A DNA stretch of 64,000 bases from positions 62,001 through 126,000 of the forward strand of contig CAWJJO010000019.1 of the NCBI GenBank assembly GCA_963843285.1, written 5' to 3'. The DNA comes from CAZDDB01 sp963843285 (GTDB lineage: Bacteria > Acidobacteriota > HRBIN11 > JAKEFK01). Both the position numbers and the translations under genes were made by a program. Of this stretch, positions 27,509-36,290 are shown piece after piece. Position 1 is the stretch's first letter, and each line of letters starts with the position of its first letter. The notes under the pieces are model-generated. The model was given only the letters and a program-made list of their open reading frames with translations. It had not been told where the DNA came from and ran no database searches.

Positions 27509-27530
27509 TAGCTTACCCTATTTCAACCTT

Positions 27531-27608
27531 TGTAGCGGCGGCCCTCCGTGGCCGCCAGTTGCAGGCTGCAAGCCTGCGGCCCATAATGCAGGCGGGACGC
27601 CTGCGCTC
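27531..27608. repeat. hairpin repeat cluster (family R)
   Basis: A GGCGGCC/GGCCGCC hairpin (about 27533-27556) is followed by GCAGGCT-GCA-AGCCTGC (27561-27577) and GCAGGCG-GGA-CGCCTGC (27588-27604), with the shared joint CCATAAT. It sits between the P1 peptidase gene and the PotD-like gene. Confidence 0.8.
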
Positions 27609-27614
27609 CACGGG

Positions 27615-28655
27615 CTATTTGGATTTGATTTCGGTCCAGTAGCGATCCAGAAGCTGAGAAGTCGGCCCCAGATCAGAAACGAGCTCGCAGCGGGACAGCG
27701 TTTCTTCATCGTGGTAGCAAGCCGGATTCTTGAGGATCTCCGGATTGATGTACGGGATCGCCGCTTCATTTGTATTGGGATAATAAGAATAGTTGGTGAT
27801 TTCAGCTCCGACCTTTGCATCCAGCATGAAGTTGATGAACGCGTAAGCTTCTTCGGAATGTTTCGCTCCACTGGGAATGCAAAAATTTTCAACCGCCATT
27901 ACCGATCCTTCTTTGGGGATCACATAATCCAGGTCCTTGTTTTGCTCCATCACCATCGCGATATTGCCACTCCAGGCGTGAGCGATCCAGACATCTCCGC
28001 CAAGCAACATTTCATCAAAATTGGAGCTGTTGTAAGCCTTCAACAGCGGTTTTTGCTGCAGCAGGAGATCTCTCGCCTGCATCAAGGCTGCGCGATCGGT
28101 TGTATTATACGAGTGTCCCTTCCAGCGGAGAGCCACGCCGAAACTTTCCCGCACATCGTCCAGCATCAGCATCCTATTTTTATACTTCGGGTTCCACAGG
28201 ATGCCCCAGGAATCCACCGGCTCTAATACTTTAGACCGATTGTATCCGATGCCTGAAGTGCTCCACAGGAATGGCACCGAGTGCCGGTTTCCCGGATCAT
28301 ACGAGAGATTCATAAATCGCCGTCCGACATTCTTCCGGTTCGGGATCTTTGTCAAATCCAGATTTTCAATCAGTTTCTGACGAATCAGGATCGTTACCAT
28401 GTAGTCGGAGGGAACAATCACATCGTAGTCCGAGACACCTGATTGCAATTTTTCCAGGAGAGCTTCGTTGGAATCGAATGTATCAAACCGCAGACGAATT
28501 CCCGTTTCGCGCTCGAAACGCTGCAGCACTTGATCCGGGATATAAGCGGACCAGACATACAGATTTACCTGTCTTTGCCTGGCGGCGCTGGCGCGATCCG
28601 TGTCGCATCCGGCGCACAGGGCGATTGCAACAAGAAGGAGAATGATTCGGTTCAC
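27615..28655 (-). CDS. polyamine-type ABC substrate-binding lipoprotein (PotD/PotF-like)
   Basis: The 346 residues start at a GTG (28655) that overlaps the stop of the upstream truncated paralogue. A lipoprotein signal is clear (LLLVAIALCAGCDTD, lipid on the Cys). The mature part has LYVWSAYIPDQVLQRFE, DVIVPSDYMVTILI, WSTSGIGYN and WSGNIAMV blocks of spermidine/putrescine-binding proteins. No permease or ATPase gene lies next to it in the window, so the transporter would be encoded elsewhere or the protein is an orphan receptor. Confidence 0.88.
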   Translation of the reverse strand: MNRIILLLVAIALCAGCDTDRASAARQRQVNLYVWSAYIPDQVLQRFERETGIRLRFDTFDSNEALLEKLQSGVSDYDVIVPSDYMVTILIRQKLIENLDLTKIPNRKNVGRRFMNLSYDPGNRHSVPFLWSTSGIGYNRSKVLEPVDSWGILWNPKYKNRMLMLDDVRESFGVALRWKGHSYNTTDRAALMQARDLLLQQKPLLKAYNSSNFDEMLLGGDVWIAHAWSGNIAMVMEQNKDLDYVIPKEGSVMAVENFCIPSGAKHSEEAYAFINFMLDAKVGAEITNYSYYPNTNEAAIPYINPEILKNPACYHDEETLSRCELVSDLGPTSQLLDRYWTEIKSK

Positions 28656-29158
28656 CTGGATTTGATCTCTGTCCAGTAACGGTCCTTTACTTTGTCGACT
28701 TCCGGCTGATCGATGCTCCATTCGCAGCGGGCAAGGGTCGCATCATCCGGATATCGCGCCGAATTGTTTAGAATCTTCGGATCCAAATAAGCATTCGCAG
28801 CCGGATTCTGGAATTTCTTCATCAGATAAATCAGCTTGGGCAAATGCGATGCATCCAGACTCTCCACAAGCTGGAGTTTCACCAGAGTATTGAGGAGCCA
28901 GTTGGTTGGGCAAACGACGTCGCATTCCACAGTTCCGGAACGCAGCTTTTCCAGAAGCGTCTGATTCGAATCATAAGTGTCATAGTTGACGTAGATGCCG
29001 GTCCGCTTCTCAAATTCTTTCAAAACATCCTGAAAAACGTAGGAAGACCATGTGTATAGATTCAGCTGGCGTTGAGAAGCTCTTGCGCAAGAGACAATGA
29101 CCGCGAATGAGAAGATCAGGAGGCTAAGGAATTTCATCGGAGAGATCGAAAAAGGCAT
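28652..29158 (-). pseudogene. PotD-like binding protein with large internal deletion
   Basis: 168 residues in one open frame. The N-terminal part (signal with VIVSCARAS, then LYTWSSYVFQDVLKEFEKRTG) and the C-terminal part (YLDPKILNNSARYPDDATLARCEW, ending DRYWTEIKSR) both match the adjacent full-length protein, but about 180-190 residues between them are absent. The frame is kept. The binding site, formed between both lobes, cannot be complete. The gene probably arose from a tandem duplicate by deletion. ATG at 29137 is an alternative start. It overlaps the intact copy by 4 bases, so it may survive to drive translation of that copy. Confidence 0.75.
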
Positions 29159-29354
29159 CGATGCTTTGAAGAAGCTGTTCGCGGATTTCTTCTTTTGTGC
29201 CGCCGATGAGATGAACTACAAGCCGCACCGGTTCTCCATCAGGACCCTTTATTTGCAGATGTTCGTGATGCCAGTTTTCCAGCTCGGTATTCTTTAACAA
29301 TTTCATCGCGTAAATCAAGGAATGTTTTGGTCGTACAACCCGAAGTCTCGGCAT
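29124..29354 (-). CDS. small hypothetical protein
   Basis: 76 residues, or 60 if it starts at the inner ATG 29306 (MKLLKNTELENWHHEHLQ). The sequence is acidic at the end, has a predicted strand LVVHLIGGT and a helix EEIREQLLQSIDAFFD, and no membrane segment. It overlaps the start of the truncated PotD-like gene, so the three form one transcription unit. Family not recognised. Confidence 0.5.
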   Translation of the reverse strand: MPRLRVVRPKHSLIYAMKLLKNTELENWHHEHLQIKGPDGEPVRLVVHLIGGTKEEIREQLLQSIDAFFDLSDEIP

Positions 29355-29429
29355 ATTGCAAAATCTATCACAGTCTGCTTGTCTTTACACATTCGTCCGA
29401 ATAGAATTTTCACTATGATAGGAGCTATC

Positions 29430-31061
29430 ATGAAAACAGCCGTTATTTGCCTGATTGTCCTTCTTTCAGCCGGCCTTCTATTCGCCGAAGACATCATGGA
29501 TCAAGCCAGGAAACTGGCACAACAAAACAAAGTGGACGAAGCGATTACTCTGCTTCGAAACCATGATCAAACACATCCGAATGATGTGGAGCTTCACAAA
29601 TTGATCCAAACGATCCTGACACGCCACGGCAGAAAAGAAGAGGCGCTCAAAACATACAAAGAACGCTACGAAAAAGAGCCGACAGGATTGAACGGCTATC
29701 TATATGTACGGTTGTTTGATGTCCCAAGTGAGCAGGAAAAAATCTTTCGCGAGGTTGTTGGAAGGGATCCGGCTTCCCAATGGGGCTATTACGGATTGGC
29801 GACCGCGCTGCTCGATCAGGATAAGTTGCAGGAAGGCATTGACGAAGCGGGCGCCGGTCTGGAAAAGGCGCAAAAGCCTGCGCAAATTCACTACGTGATG
29901 GGACGCATCTACCGGCGCATGAAAGATTATAAAAATGCGGCTGAACAAATGCGTCTGTATTATCAACTGGAGCCGACAGAAGATCACCGTGAAGACATGA
30001 GGGCATACGAATGGCTCGAAGTCAGCAACGCGGGGTCACAGCAGGAAAAGTTAGATCTGGCAAAAGCATGGTGGCAGAAATATAAATCAGACTACTTGAA
30101 AGTGGAGACGCAGGAAGATGCAACACGGCTTGCTGAAATTTCCTTTTTGTTTGCGGATCCTGGAAACGATCCGGCTGCTGTGCAAGGGCTGGTGTCTCCG
30201 GCTCTCAAGGTTTTAAAGAAACAGAAGCTCCCGCCCCCCGGTGAGGAGCGGGATGAGTATCTGCGCGTGAAGGGAGCAGTATATGCTCTCGAAGGATGGA
30301 CCTTCGCGAAAAACAAAAAGAGCGGCAAAGCGGAACGGTCCTTGCGAGAAGCTTTGAAAATAGGGCCCGGCTCTGAGATGTTCTACTTCACAAGCCTGGG
30401 CTTCGAGACGCTTGGCAACAAAGAGGAAGCACTCAAAAACGCAATCAAAGCAGCCTGCTATCCTCCGGTTTACGCAGGCTCAAAAGAGCTGGCATCGAAT
30501 CTCTGGAAAGAACTGCATTCTTCGGAAGATGGCTTCGAAGCGGCGTTGCATCAACAGCGCGAGGAGTTTGCGCCGCAGCGAAAGCAGCGAGTGTTGTCCC
30601 AGATCGTTTCGGAAAAGTTTGAACCGTTTGAGATGACCGATACTCAGGAGAAGAAACTTACAGAAAAAGACCTGGCGGGGAAAATTGTTCTGATGAATTT
30701 CTGGGCGGTCTGGTGTCCGCCTTGCCGCGAGGAGCTGCCTCATTGGAACGAATTCTACGCGAAACATAAGACGGATCCTGATCTGATGTTGCTGACAGTG
30801 GGGGATGAACCGTGGGAAACAATCTTGAATTACATGAAGAATCAGAACTATTCGTTTTCCGTTTATCGCAATGAGAAATACTGGGAGCAGTTCAGTGTGG
30901 AGGGAATTCCCACCATGGTGATACTTGATCCCGAAGGAAAGATCCGTTTCCGGAACGTTGGATTTGAAGAAGGAATGGAGTACGAGGAGACACTGGATTG
31001 GCAAATTGCAGCGGTGCGGGCGGAAAGCAACCACCGAGCCACTGAGGCACGGAGGAAGTAA
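29430..31061 (+). CDS. secreted TPR protein with C-terminal thioredoxin/TlpA domain
   Basis: 543 residues from ATG 29430, preceded by AGGAG. A Sec signal is clear (residues 1-20, ending LLFAED). Residues about 25-390 are helical repeats of TPR type; about 400-530 is a TlpA/AhpC-type thioredoxin fold with the active site WCPPC (in FWAVWCPPCREELP) and the cis-Pro in VEGIPTMVIL. It probably reduces or repairs periplasmic disulfides, with TPRs choosing the partner. The last ten residues (NHRATEARRK) are encoded by a family E repeat arm. Confidence 0.87.
   Translation: MKTAVICLIVLLSAGLLFAEDIMDQARKLAQQNKVDEAITLLRNHDQTHPNDVELHKLIQTILTRHGRKEEALKTYKERYEKEPTGLNGYLYVRLFDVPSEQEKIFREVVGRDPASQWGYYGLATALLDQDKLQEGIDEAGAGLEKAQKPAQIHYVMGRIYRRMKDYKNAAEQMRLYYQLEPTEDHREDMRAYEWLEVSNAGSQQEKLDLAKAWWQKYKSDYLKVETQEDATRLAEISFLFADPGNDPAAVQGLVSPALKVLKKQKLPPPGEERDEYLRVKGAVYALEGWTFAKNKKSGKAERSLREALKIGPGSEMFYFTSLGFETLGNKEEALKNAIKAACYPPVYAGSKELASNLWKELHSSEDGFEAALHQQREEFAPQRKQRVLSQIVSEKFEPFEMTDTQEKKLTEKDLAGKIVLMNFWAVWCPPCREELPHWNEFYAKHKTDPDLMLLTVGDEPWETILNYMKNQNYSFSVYRNEKYWEQFSVEGIPTMVILDPEGKIRFRNVGFEEGMEYEETLDWQIAAVRAESNHRATEARRK
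31029..31056. repeat. family E arm at the end of the TPR-thioredoxin gene
   Basis: AACCACCGAGCCACTGAGG followed by CACGGAGG. The complement lies at 31417-31443, so the two arms bracket the GYD gene. The arm is coding here. Confidence 0.75.
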
Positions 31062-31100
31062 CTCGTGTGTGATAACATTTTCGAATGGAGGAAATAACCA

Positions 31101-31394
31101 ATGGCTACTTACATCTTACTTCTTAATTACACGCAGCAGGGAATCGCAAACGTTAAGGAAAGCGCAAATCGCCTGGACTCCGCCAAGAAATTCTTCAAGT
31201 CGGTGGGCGCCGAAATCAAGCAGACTTTTCTGGTCACCGGTCGTTATGATTTGGTTGTGGTTGTCGAAGCACCCAATGATGAAACGATGGCAAAGATCTG
31301 CCTGAGTGTCGGTTCGATGGGCAATGTGCGGACGGAAACCCTTCGGGCGTTTCCGGAAGACGAGTACCGAAAAATTATCACCTCGTTACCCTAG
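31101..31394 (+). CDS. GYD-domain protein
   Basis: 97 residues spanning the whole GYD fold: YILLLNYTQQGIANVKES at the start, the name-giving GRYDLVVVVEAP motif (GYD as RYD) in the middle, and TETLRAFPEDEY at the end. Such proteins are small, dimeric and of unknown function. GGAGG lies about 9 bases upstream of the ATG. The gene sits exactly between two inverted repeat arms 360 bases apart. Confidence 0.88.
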   Translation: MATYILLLNYTQQGIANVKESANRLDSAKKFFKSVGAEIKQTFLVTGRYDLVVVVEAPNDETMAKICLSVGSMGNVRTETLRAFPEDEYRKIITSLP

Positions 31395-31416
31395 GCAGAA
31401 ATCCCATTCATCAATA

Positions 31417-31443
31417 CTCCGTGCCTCTGTGCCTCCGTGGTTC
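31417..31443. repeat. family E arm downstream of the GYD gene
   Basis: CTCCGTGCCTCTGTGCCTCC followed by GTGGTTC, near-complement of 31029-31056. It ends one base before the stop codon of the convergent M14 gene. Confidence 0.75.
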
Positions 31444-34422
31444 CTATTTCTTTTCGGGAGGCGGAGGCCAACCCAGATTCAGATTCTGATAATTCAGGAT
31501 CGCATTGAAGATCAGCGCAAAATCTCCCTGTGTATTCATCCGCCACATCGGGTTATTTGCAAACAGCAGGATGTGCCCTTTTCCAAGCGGGGAATCAATG
31601 ATAACGGGCTTGCCGGCGATTTGATCCGCGCCTTCCAGCATTCCGGAAAGCAAGATTTTGTCCGCCTCTTTTGGGAATGAAAGAATCACGCGCGGCCGTT
31701 CTTCGACCCGCGGCAAGTAAGGCTGATAAAAATACGGAAGATCTTCCGGAAGTTGAAATCCCTGTTCGCCCGGTCCTGGCTTTGGTTTTTCAGGGGTCTC
31801 CACAAACGGCCGGCCCTGCGGAACATCCGGATCGGTTTGTGAGCCACGACCGCTGGGACGCTGATCGGGACGTTTGTTCTTCCCGGGATCAAACTGTGTT
31901 CCTACACTAAAAACCGGGGATCCGGCAAAGTGAACCGGGATGTTTTCATCGTATCCCCATCCGATCGGACTGCTTTTGTCTGTAAGTGTTGCCTGCAATA
32001 CACTGCCGTTTGCCTTCAATTGCTCCGGCCGTTCAACGCTCACCCATCGCGCAAGTCCATATTCTGCCGCCCAACGCGAGGTGGCGCGCACCGTAATCAA
32101 GAGGCCTCCCTCTTCCACAAACTTTTTCAAGTTCTCAACACCATTCAGTCCGAGACCCGGACGCATATCGTCCGTCTCATCTACGCTCAAATTCGGGGTT
32201 AGATCCGTCTTCTTCCATGGGAGCGGCGGCCCAGCAGGGAGACCGTTCACGATATCCTGCGGCTCGCAATCACAGGGTGCAAATAGCACGACATCATACT
32301 TCGCGCGAAGATCCGCTTCTTTGGAAACGTCCTGCGTGGAGATGTACTCATAGGGAACCTTCAGATTCTCAAACGCCAGACGGTACCATCCCTCATCTTG
32401 CGTATCGATCCATGTGTGCAAGATGGCGATCCGGGGAGACGGCATGGAGTGCATTTTGACCGAAGGCGCCTGGGGGAGCATTTCGGAATCGACGCTTACA
32501 TTTCCTAAGGCATCTTCCACTTTCTTCGAATTCGTTGCATCTAATGCAATGATGATCGTACCGGCAGGCCAGCTCGACGTCTTCACCTTCCATTCCTCTT
32601 CCAGAACGGAGAAGGGGACATCGGCAAGCGCGAAACGGAGCCGAACGAGATCCGTATCAGCGGCATTGCGGATCGCAAGCGCGGCGCCCGCTTTCGCGAG
32701 CGTTTTTTGCGGCATCTTTCCATCCCATGGATGCATCGGCGTTTTCAACATGTCCTGATTTACAATCCGTTTGAATTCCAGATTCTTTGTATAGCCAAGT
32801 GTCCAGCCTGTATCGTCATAGACAGCCTCTTCTCCGCGCACGTATTGAGTGTCCAGCAGGGCATCCGCCATACGGCTGTAGGGTTGGTCCATTCGAATCA
32901 CAAAACTGCCTGCCGGGAATTTAGCGGTGTCCTCTTCTTTCTTTTCTTCCTTCGCGTCCTTCTTCTTATCCTTTGAATCCGCAGGCTTTTCTGATTCGTC
33001 CTCGTTTTTCTTCGGCGGCCAGTTTAGTTTCAGACTGACTTCCTGATCGGTCTGATGAATTTCGACCCCCTGAGTCTGCAGGAGATGCAACAGGTCGCGA
33101 AGCTGGCCCTTGCGTTTCTGATTCCCATCAAACACGTACGCGGCAGGACCTTCCAGGGTTGGCTTCGCGATGGAGCGTTTTCCGAGCAGCCAGAAAGTCT
33201 TCAAGAAGTGTTCGCGGTTCTCTGCCATATATTCCAGGGCCAGTAGTACGCCGCTCTGCTGATAGTTCACATTATTCCGCAGCGACCATTTCACTTTCGG
33301 CAATGGTGGATTGGGGCGGAACCATGCGCGCTGGCTGCGGTCCCGTACCGTACGATCCTGCGTGGAAGGATCCAGATTGCCAAATGTTTCGTAAAACCTG
33401 CCGATTGAGTTGTGACCGAGAGCCACCCAGAACATGTAGTTTGGCGCCCATCCGTCAAAGAAGCCGTGCGTCCAAACACCGGGCAGCCCTTTTGCGGTCA
33501 GAGTCTGAACTTCGTTGTAAGCCATCCGCTGCCACTCATTGATGGTAAGTGGATCGAGCCATGCGTTGTAGGGTCCCGTGCCTGTGGATATATAAAGGAA
33601 AGGAATCGATTCATGGAGATCGTGCATCACCTGCGGATGCCATTCAAAATAAGTTTTCAAAATATTGCGAGTAAGATTCAGTGCGAGCCCCATGGTGTCG
33701 CGATTGTTGTCATGGGAAACGTAATGTCCCCAGTATGCCAGCGGTGGAAATCCTGCATCGGGATGAGCCTGACGCCAGCGCACGAGATCTACCATTCGGT
33801 TTCGACCGTCGACTTCCAGAACCGGAGTAATCATGGTAACGATGTTGCTTCTGATTCTCTGGATCATCGGACTTTCATCCACTACCAGCCGGTATGCAAG
33901 CTCCATCAGCATTTCGGGGCTTCCCGTCTCCGGCGAATGCATCGCGCCGGTCGCGTAATAAAACGGCTTTCCCTGCTGCGCCAATTGAACAGCTTCTTCC
34001 TCCGTAATTTTTCGCGGATCGGAAAGCCTGCGCGTAATTTCTTTATATCGATCGAGATTGGCGATTGTTTCTTCATCCGCGATTGCCACCAGAATCATTT
34101 CGCGTCCCTCTTCCGTCTGTCCGATGTTAAAAACTTTCACCCGCGGGGACGCAGACTCCAGCGCACGCATATAGCGGTGAACATCTTCCGCGTACGTCAA
34201 ACGATCTGGTGTGCCCGAAATGTAGCCTAGAAATTTTTGAGGTGTGGGGACTTTGTCGGAGGCCGGCAAATGGTCTACGAGATCCGTTAGAAATTGCGGA
34301 TCAGTCGTGTATTCCCGGATCTTCTTCGAATAGTCCTGATCCCATTCGGGATGCTTCTCCACCGGCTCCAACGCAAACAACATTGATGGAACGAAAAAAA
34401 GAATTGCAACAAACAATTTCAT
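31444..34422 (-). CDS. secreted M14-family zinc carboxypeptidase-like protein
   Basis: 992 residues from ATG 34422, with GGAGG 7 bases upstream. A signal peptide is present (MKLFVAILFFVPSMLFA). The M14 domain covers about residues 40-400: metal ligands His and Glu in AMHSPETG, the Arg of DGRNRMVDL and third His in VMHDLHESIPF. A Lys/Glu/Asp-rich linker follows (about 470-505) and then a long C-terminal part with alpha/beta character resembling a GATase-like fold (WDTQDEGWYRLAFENLKVPYE is its region). It cleaves peptides outside the cytoplasm by family; the specificity is unknown. It is monocistronic. Confidence 0.88.
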   Translation of the reverse strand: MKLFVAILFFVPSMLFALEPVEKHPEWDQDYSKKIREYTTDPQFLTDLVDHLPASDKVPTPQKFLGYISGTPDRLTYAEDVHRYMRALESASPRVKVFNIGQTEEGREMILVAIADEETIANLDRYKEITRRLSDPRKITEEEAVQLAQQGKPFYYATGAMHSPETGSPEMLMELAYRLVVDESPMIQRIRSNIVTMITPVLEVDGRNRMVDLVRWRQAHPDAGFPPLAYWGHYVSHDNNRDTMGLALNLTRNILKTYFEWHPQVMHDLHESIPFLYISTGTGPYNAWLDPLTINEWQRMAYNEVQTLTAKGLPGVWTHGFFDGWAPNYMFWVALGHNSIGRFYETFGNLDPSTQDRTVRDRSQRAWFRPNPPLPKVKWSLRNNVNYQQSGVLLALEYMAENREHFLKTFWLLGKRSIAKPTLEGPAAYVFDGNQKRKGQLRDLLHLLQTQGVEIHQTDQEVSLKLNWPPKKNEDESEKPADSKDKKKDAKEEKKEEDTAKFPAGSFVIRMDQPYSRMADALLDTQYVRGEEAVYDDTGWTLGYTKNLEFKRIVNQDMLKTPMHPWDGKMPQKTLAKAGAALAIRNAADTDLVRLRFALADVPFSVLEEEWKVKTSSWPAGTIIIALDATNSKKVEDALGNVSVDSEMLPQAPSVKMHSMPSPRIAILHTWIDTQDEGWYRLAFENLKVPYEYISTQDVSKEADLRAKYDVVLFAPCDCEPQDIVNGLPAGPPLPWKKTDLTPNLSVDETDDMRPGLGLNGVENLKKFVEEGGLLITVRATSRWAAEYGLARWVSVERPEQLKANGSVLQATLTDKSSPIGWGYDENIPVHFAGSPVFSVGTQFDPGKNKRPDQRPSGRGSQTDPDVPQGRPFVETPEKPKPGPGEQGFQLPEDLPYFYQPYLPRVEERPRVILSFPKEADKILLSGMLEGADQIAGKPVIIDSPLGKGHILLFANNPMWRMNTQGDFALIFNAILNYQNLNLGWPPPPEKK

Positions 34423-34445
34423 GTACGGACCTCCGTGCGCATATT

Positions 34446-34567
34446 TCACCACAAAGACCCGAAGGACACAAAGGATAGCGAGTGTAAAAAAGGGGATGTG
34501 GAGATGACGGGAGATAAGGGGATAGATTTTGTTTTTCCTTTGTGCTCTTTGTGCTTTATGGTGAATT
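34446..34567. repeat. palindromic element (family E)
   Basis: Left arm CACCACAAAGACCCGAAGGA (34447 on), right arm CTTTGTGCTCTTTGTGC followed by TTTATGGTGAATTC. It fills the gap between the SDR stop and the M14 gene start region. Confidence 0.8.
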
Positions 34568-34568
34568 C

Positions 34569-35354
34569 CTACTTCTTCTCCTGCAGTTTGCGGGCGATGG
34601 AGGTGGCCATTTTTCGCGGACCAACCTGCGCGGCAACAGCGAGCACACGATTCATCAGGCCGGGAATCACAACCGTTTTCCCTTGCATCATGGCTTCATA
34701 ACCGATCTGCGCGACTTCTTCGGAGCTCTGCATGCGCAATGCTTTTCCGCTCTCGAGACCGGAGTCTTCAATGTAGGCGCGCTTCTGAAAACCGGTGCGT
34801 GTCGGGCCGGGACACAATACAGTCACTGTAACTCCTGTTCCGGTCAGCTCATTTGCGAGCGCTTCGGAAAAGGACAGCACATAGGCTTTGCTTGCATAGT
34901 AAACAGCCATGAGTGGTCCCGGTTGAAACGCTGCAGTCGAAGCGAGATTTAGAATCTTTCCACTTTTTCGTTCCAGCATCCCCCGCAAGAACAGCTTGGT
35001 GAGATGAGTGAGAGCGGTCACATTGACCTGCAGCATTTCCAGCAACAATCGTAGATCTGTTTCCGAAACAAAGCCGTAGGTTCCAAACCCCGCATTGTTC
35101 ACGAGCATATCGATATCGATGGAATCACTTTTGCACTCGGAATAGATTTCGTCCGGCGCATCGGCAACTGCGAGATCCTTCGGAATCACTTTGACTTGAA
35201 TGCCATGTTTTGCGCGAAGCTCGTCCGCCAGAGTATCCAGAGCACTTCGATTGCGCGCAACCAGAACGAGATTGTGCCCGTCCTTCGCAAAGAGCTTTGC
35301 AAGATCGTAGCCGATCCCGCCGGACGCCCCTGTAATGAGTGCGGTCTGACTCAT
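34569..35354 (-). CDS. short-chain dehydrogenase/reductase, DltE/YqjQ-like
   Basis: 261 residues from ATG 35354, which overlaps the methyltransferase stop (ATGA); an ATG 12 bases earlier is less likely. SDR marks: TGASGGIG, NNAGFGTYG, Ser in LNLASTAAF, YYASKAY. The C-terminal region (GYEAMMQGKTVVIPGLMNRVLA) is typical of classical SDRs annotated as SDR family NAD(P)-dependent oxidoreductases of the YqjQ group. Substrate is unknown. Confidence 0.88.
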   Translation of the reverse strand: MSQTALITGASGGIGYDLAKLFAKDGHNLVLVARNRSALDTLADELRAKHGIQVKVIPKDLAVADAPDEIYSECKSDSIDIDMLVNNAGFGTYGFVSETDLRLLLEMLQVNVTALTHLTKLFLRGMLERKSGKILNLASTAAFQPGPLMAVYYASKAYVLSFSEALANELTGTGVTVTVLCPGPTRTGFQKRAYIEDSGLESGKALRMQSSEEVAQIGYEAMMQGKTVVIPGLMNRVLAVAAQVGPRKMATSIARKLQEKK

Positions 35355-36130
35355 GCCTTTTTGCAAACGGCGATCATCTCACCCGAAACATAGTCGTACG
35401 GACGATGGTCGAAATGGCCGAAGAAGGCAGGTTGAAAGCCGGATCGCACCAGAAGATGTTCCAGCTCATACCGGAAGATGTATCGAAGCGTAAAATTCGC
35501 TTCCTTGCGAGCGACCAATACCCCCGCTGCGTTCCGTTCTTCCCAGTTCATTACTACCTCGACGGTTTGAGCTGCGAGGTCGGCACGGGCTTGATAATAC
35601 CGTGTAATGGTGCTTTCCGTTTCCGTATTCTTCCGCGAAAACTCCTTTTCCCATCCCTGTTTTTCGTTTCCATAATGGCTGAGGCGATCGATGTTGGGAG
35701 CAAATACATCCAGGACGAACAGTCCATCGTCCTTCAAGTGCTCGCGCACCAGCTGAAGACAGCGCATCTGTAGTTCTGTGTTTAGAAGGTGCTGAAATGA
35801 ACGGAACGGAATGTAGATCAGTGAAAATTTTTGATCGTAGTGAAAATCATCCATGCTGGAGCACTGGAGACGGATATTCTTTAAATTGAGTGCGCGTACT
35901 TTCGTCTCGCACACGCCCAGCATTTCGCGGTTCATGTCGAGCCCGTAACATTCCACCCCGGTTTGAGCGATCGGAATCAGGATGCGGCCAGTCCCGCAGG
36001 CAAGTTCCAGCACCGGAGAACCCAGCTTCTGCGCGTACTCTTTGTAGAATGGAACATCGCCGCGATCGGGGATCCCGATCGTGTAATCTTCATCGTAGTA
36101 CTCAGCCGGATAGTGAAAATTCGCTTCCAT
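35351..36130 (-). CDS. class I SAM-dependent methyltransferase
   Basis: 259 residues from ATG 36130 (MEANFHYPAEYYDEDYT). SAM motif I VLELACGTGRI, then the acidic end of strand two (YGLDMNREML), and LIYIPFRSFQHLL for the motif IV region. The N-terminal FHYPAEYYD type is found in small-molecule methyltransferases of unknown substrate. It is coupled to the downstream SDR by a 4-base overlap, suggesting joint tailoring of one compound. Confidence 0.85.
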   Translation of the reverse strand: MEANFHYPAEYYDEDYTIGIPDRGDVPFYKEYAQKLGSPVLELACGTGRILIPIAQTGVECYGLDMNREMLGVCETKVRALNLKNIRLQCSSMDDFHYDQKFSLIYIPFRSFQHLLNTELQMRCLQLVREHLKDDGLFVLDVFAPNIDRLSHYGNEKQGWEKEFSRKNTETESTITRYYQARADLAAQTVEVVMNWEERNAAGVLVARKEANFTLRYIFRYELEHLLVRSGFQPAFFGHFDHRPYDYVSGEMIAVCKKA

Positions 36131-36140
36131 CTTTGCAATA

Positions 36141-36290
36141 TCAAATATCAAATATCAAAAATATCAAATAAACATAACGCAATGAGCAAAGAACTCTGAA
36201 GTTTCAACGTGCGAATTCGTGGAGCTCCTCCGAAGGGCGGGTATTTTGCTTATTTTCTTCTGTTTATTTGATTTTTGATATTTATTATTT
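36141..36290. repeat. AT-rich terminal-inverted-repeat element
   Basis: The left end AAATATCAAAAATATCAAAT (about 36150) continues AAAC. The right end carries GTTTATTTGATTTTTGATAT (about 36262-36281), a near-complement. About 85 bases lie between. No coding capacity. The right end contains the hemB stop codon. Confidence 0.7.
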
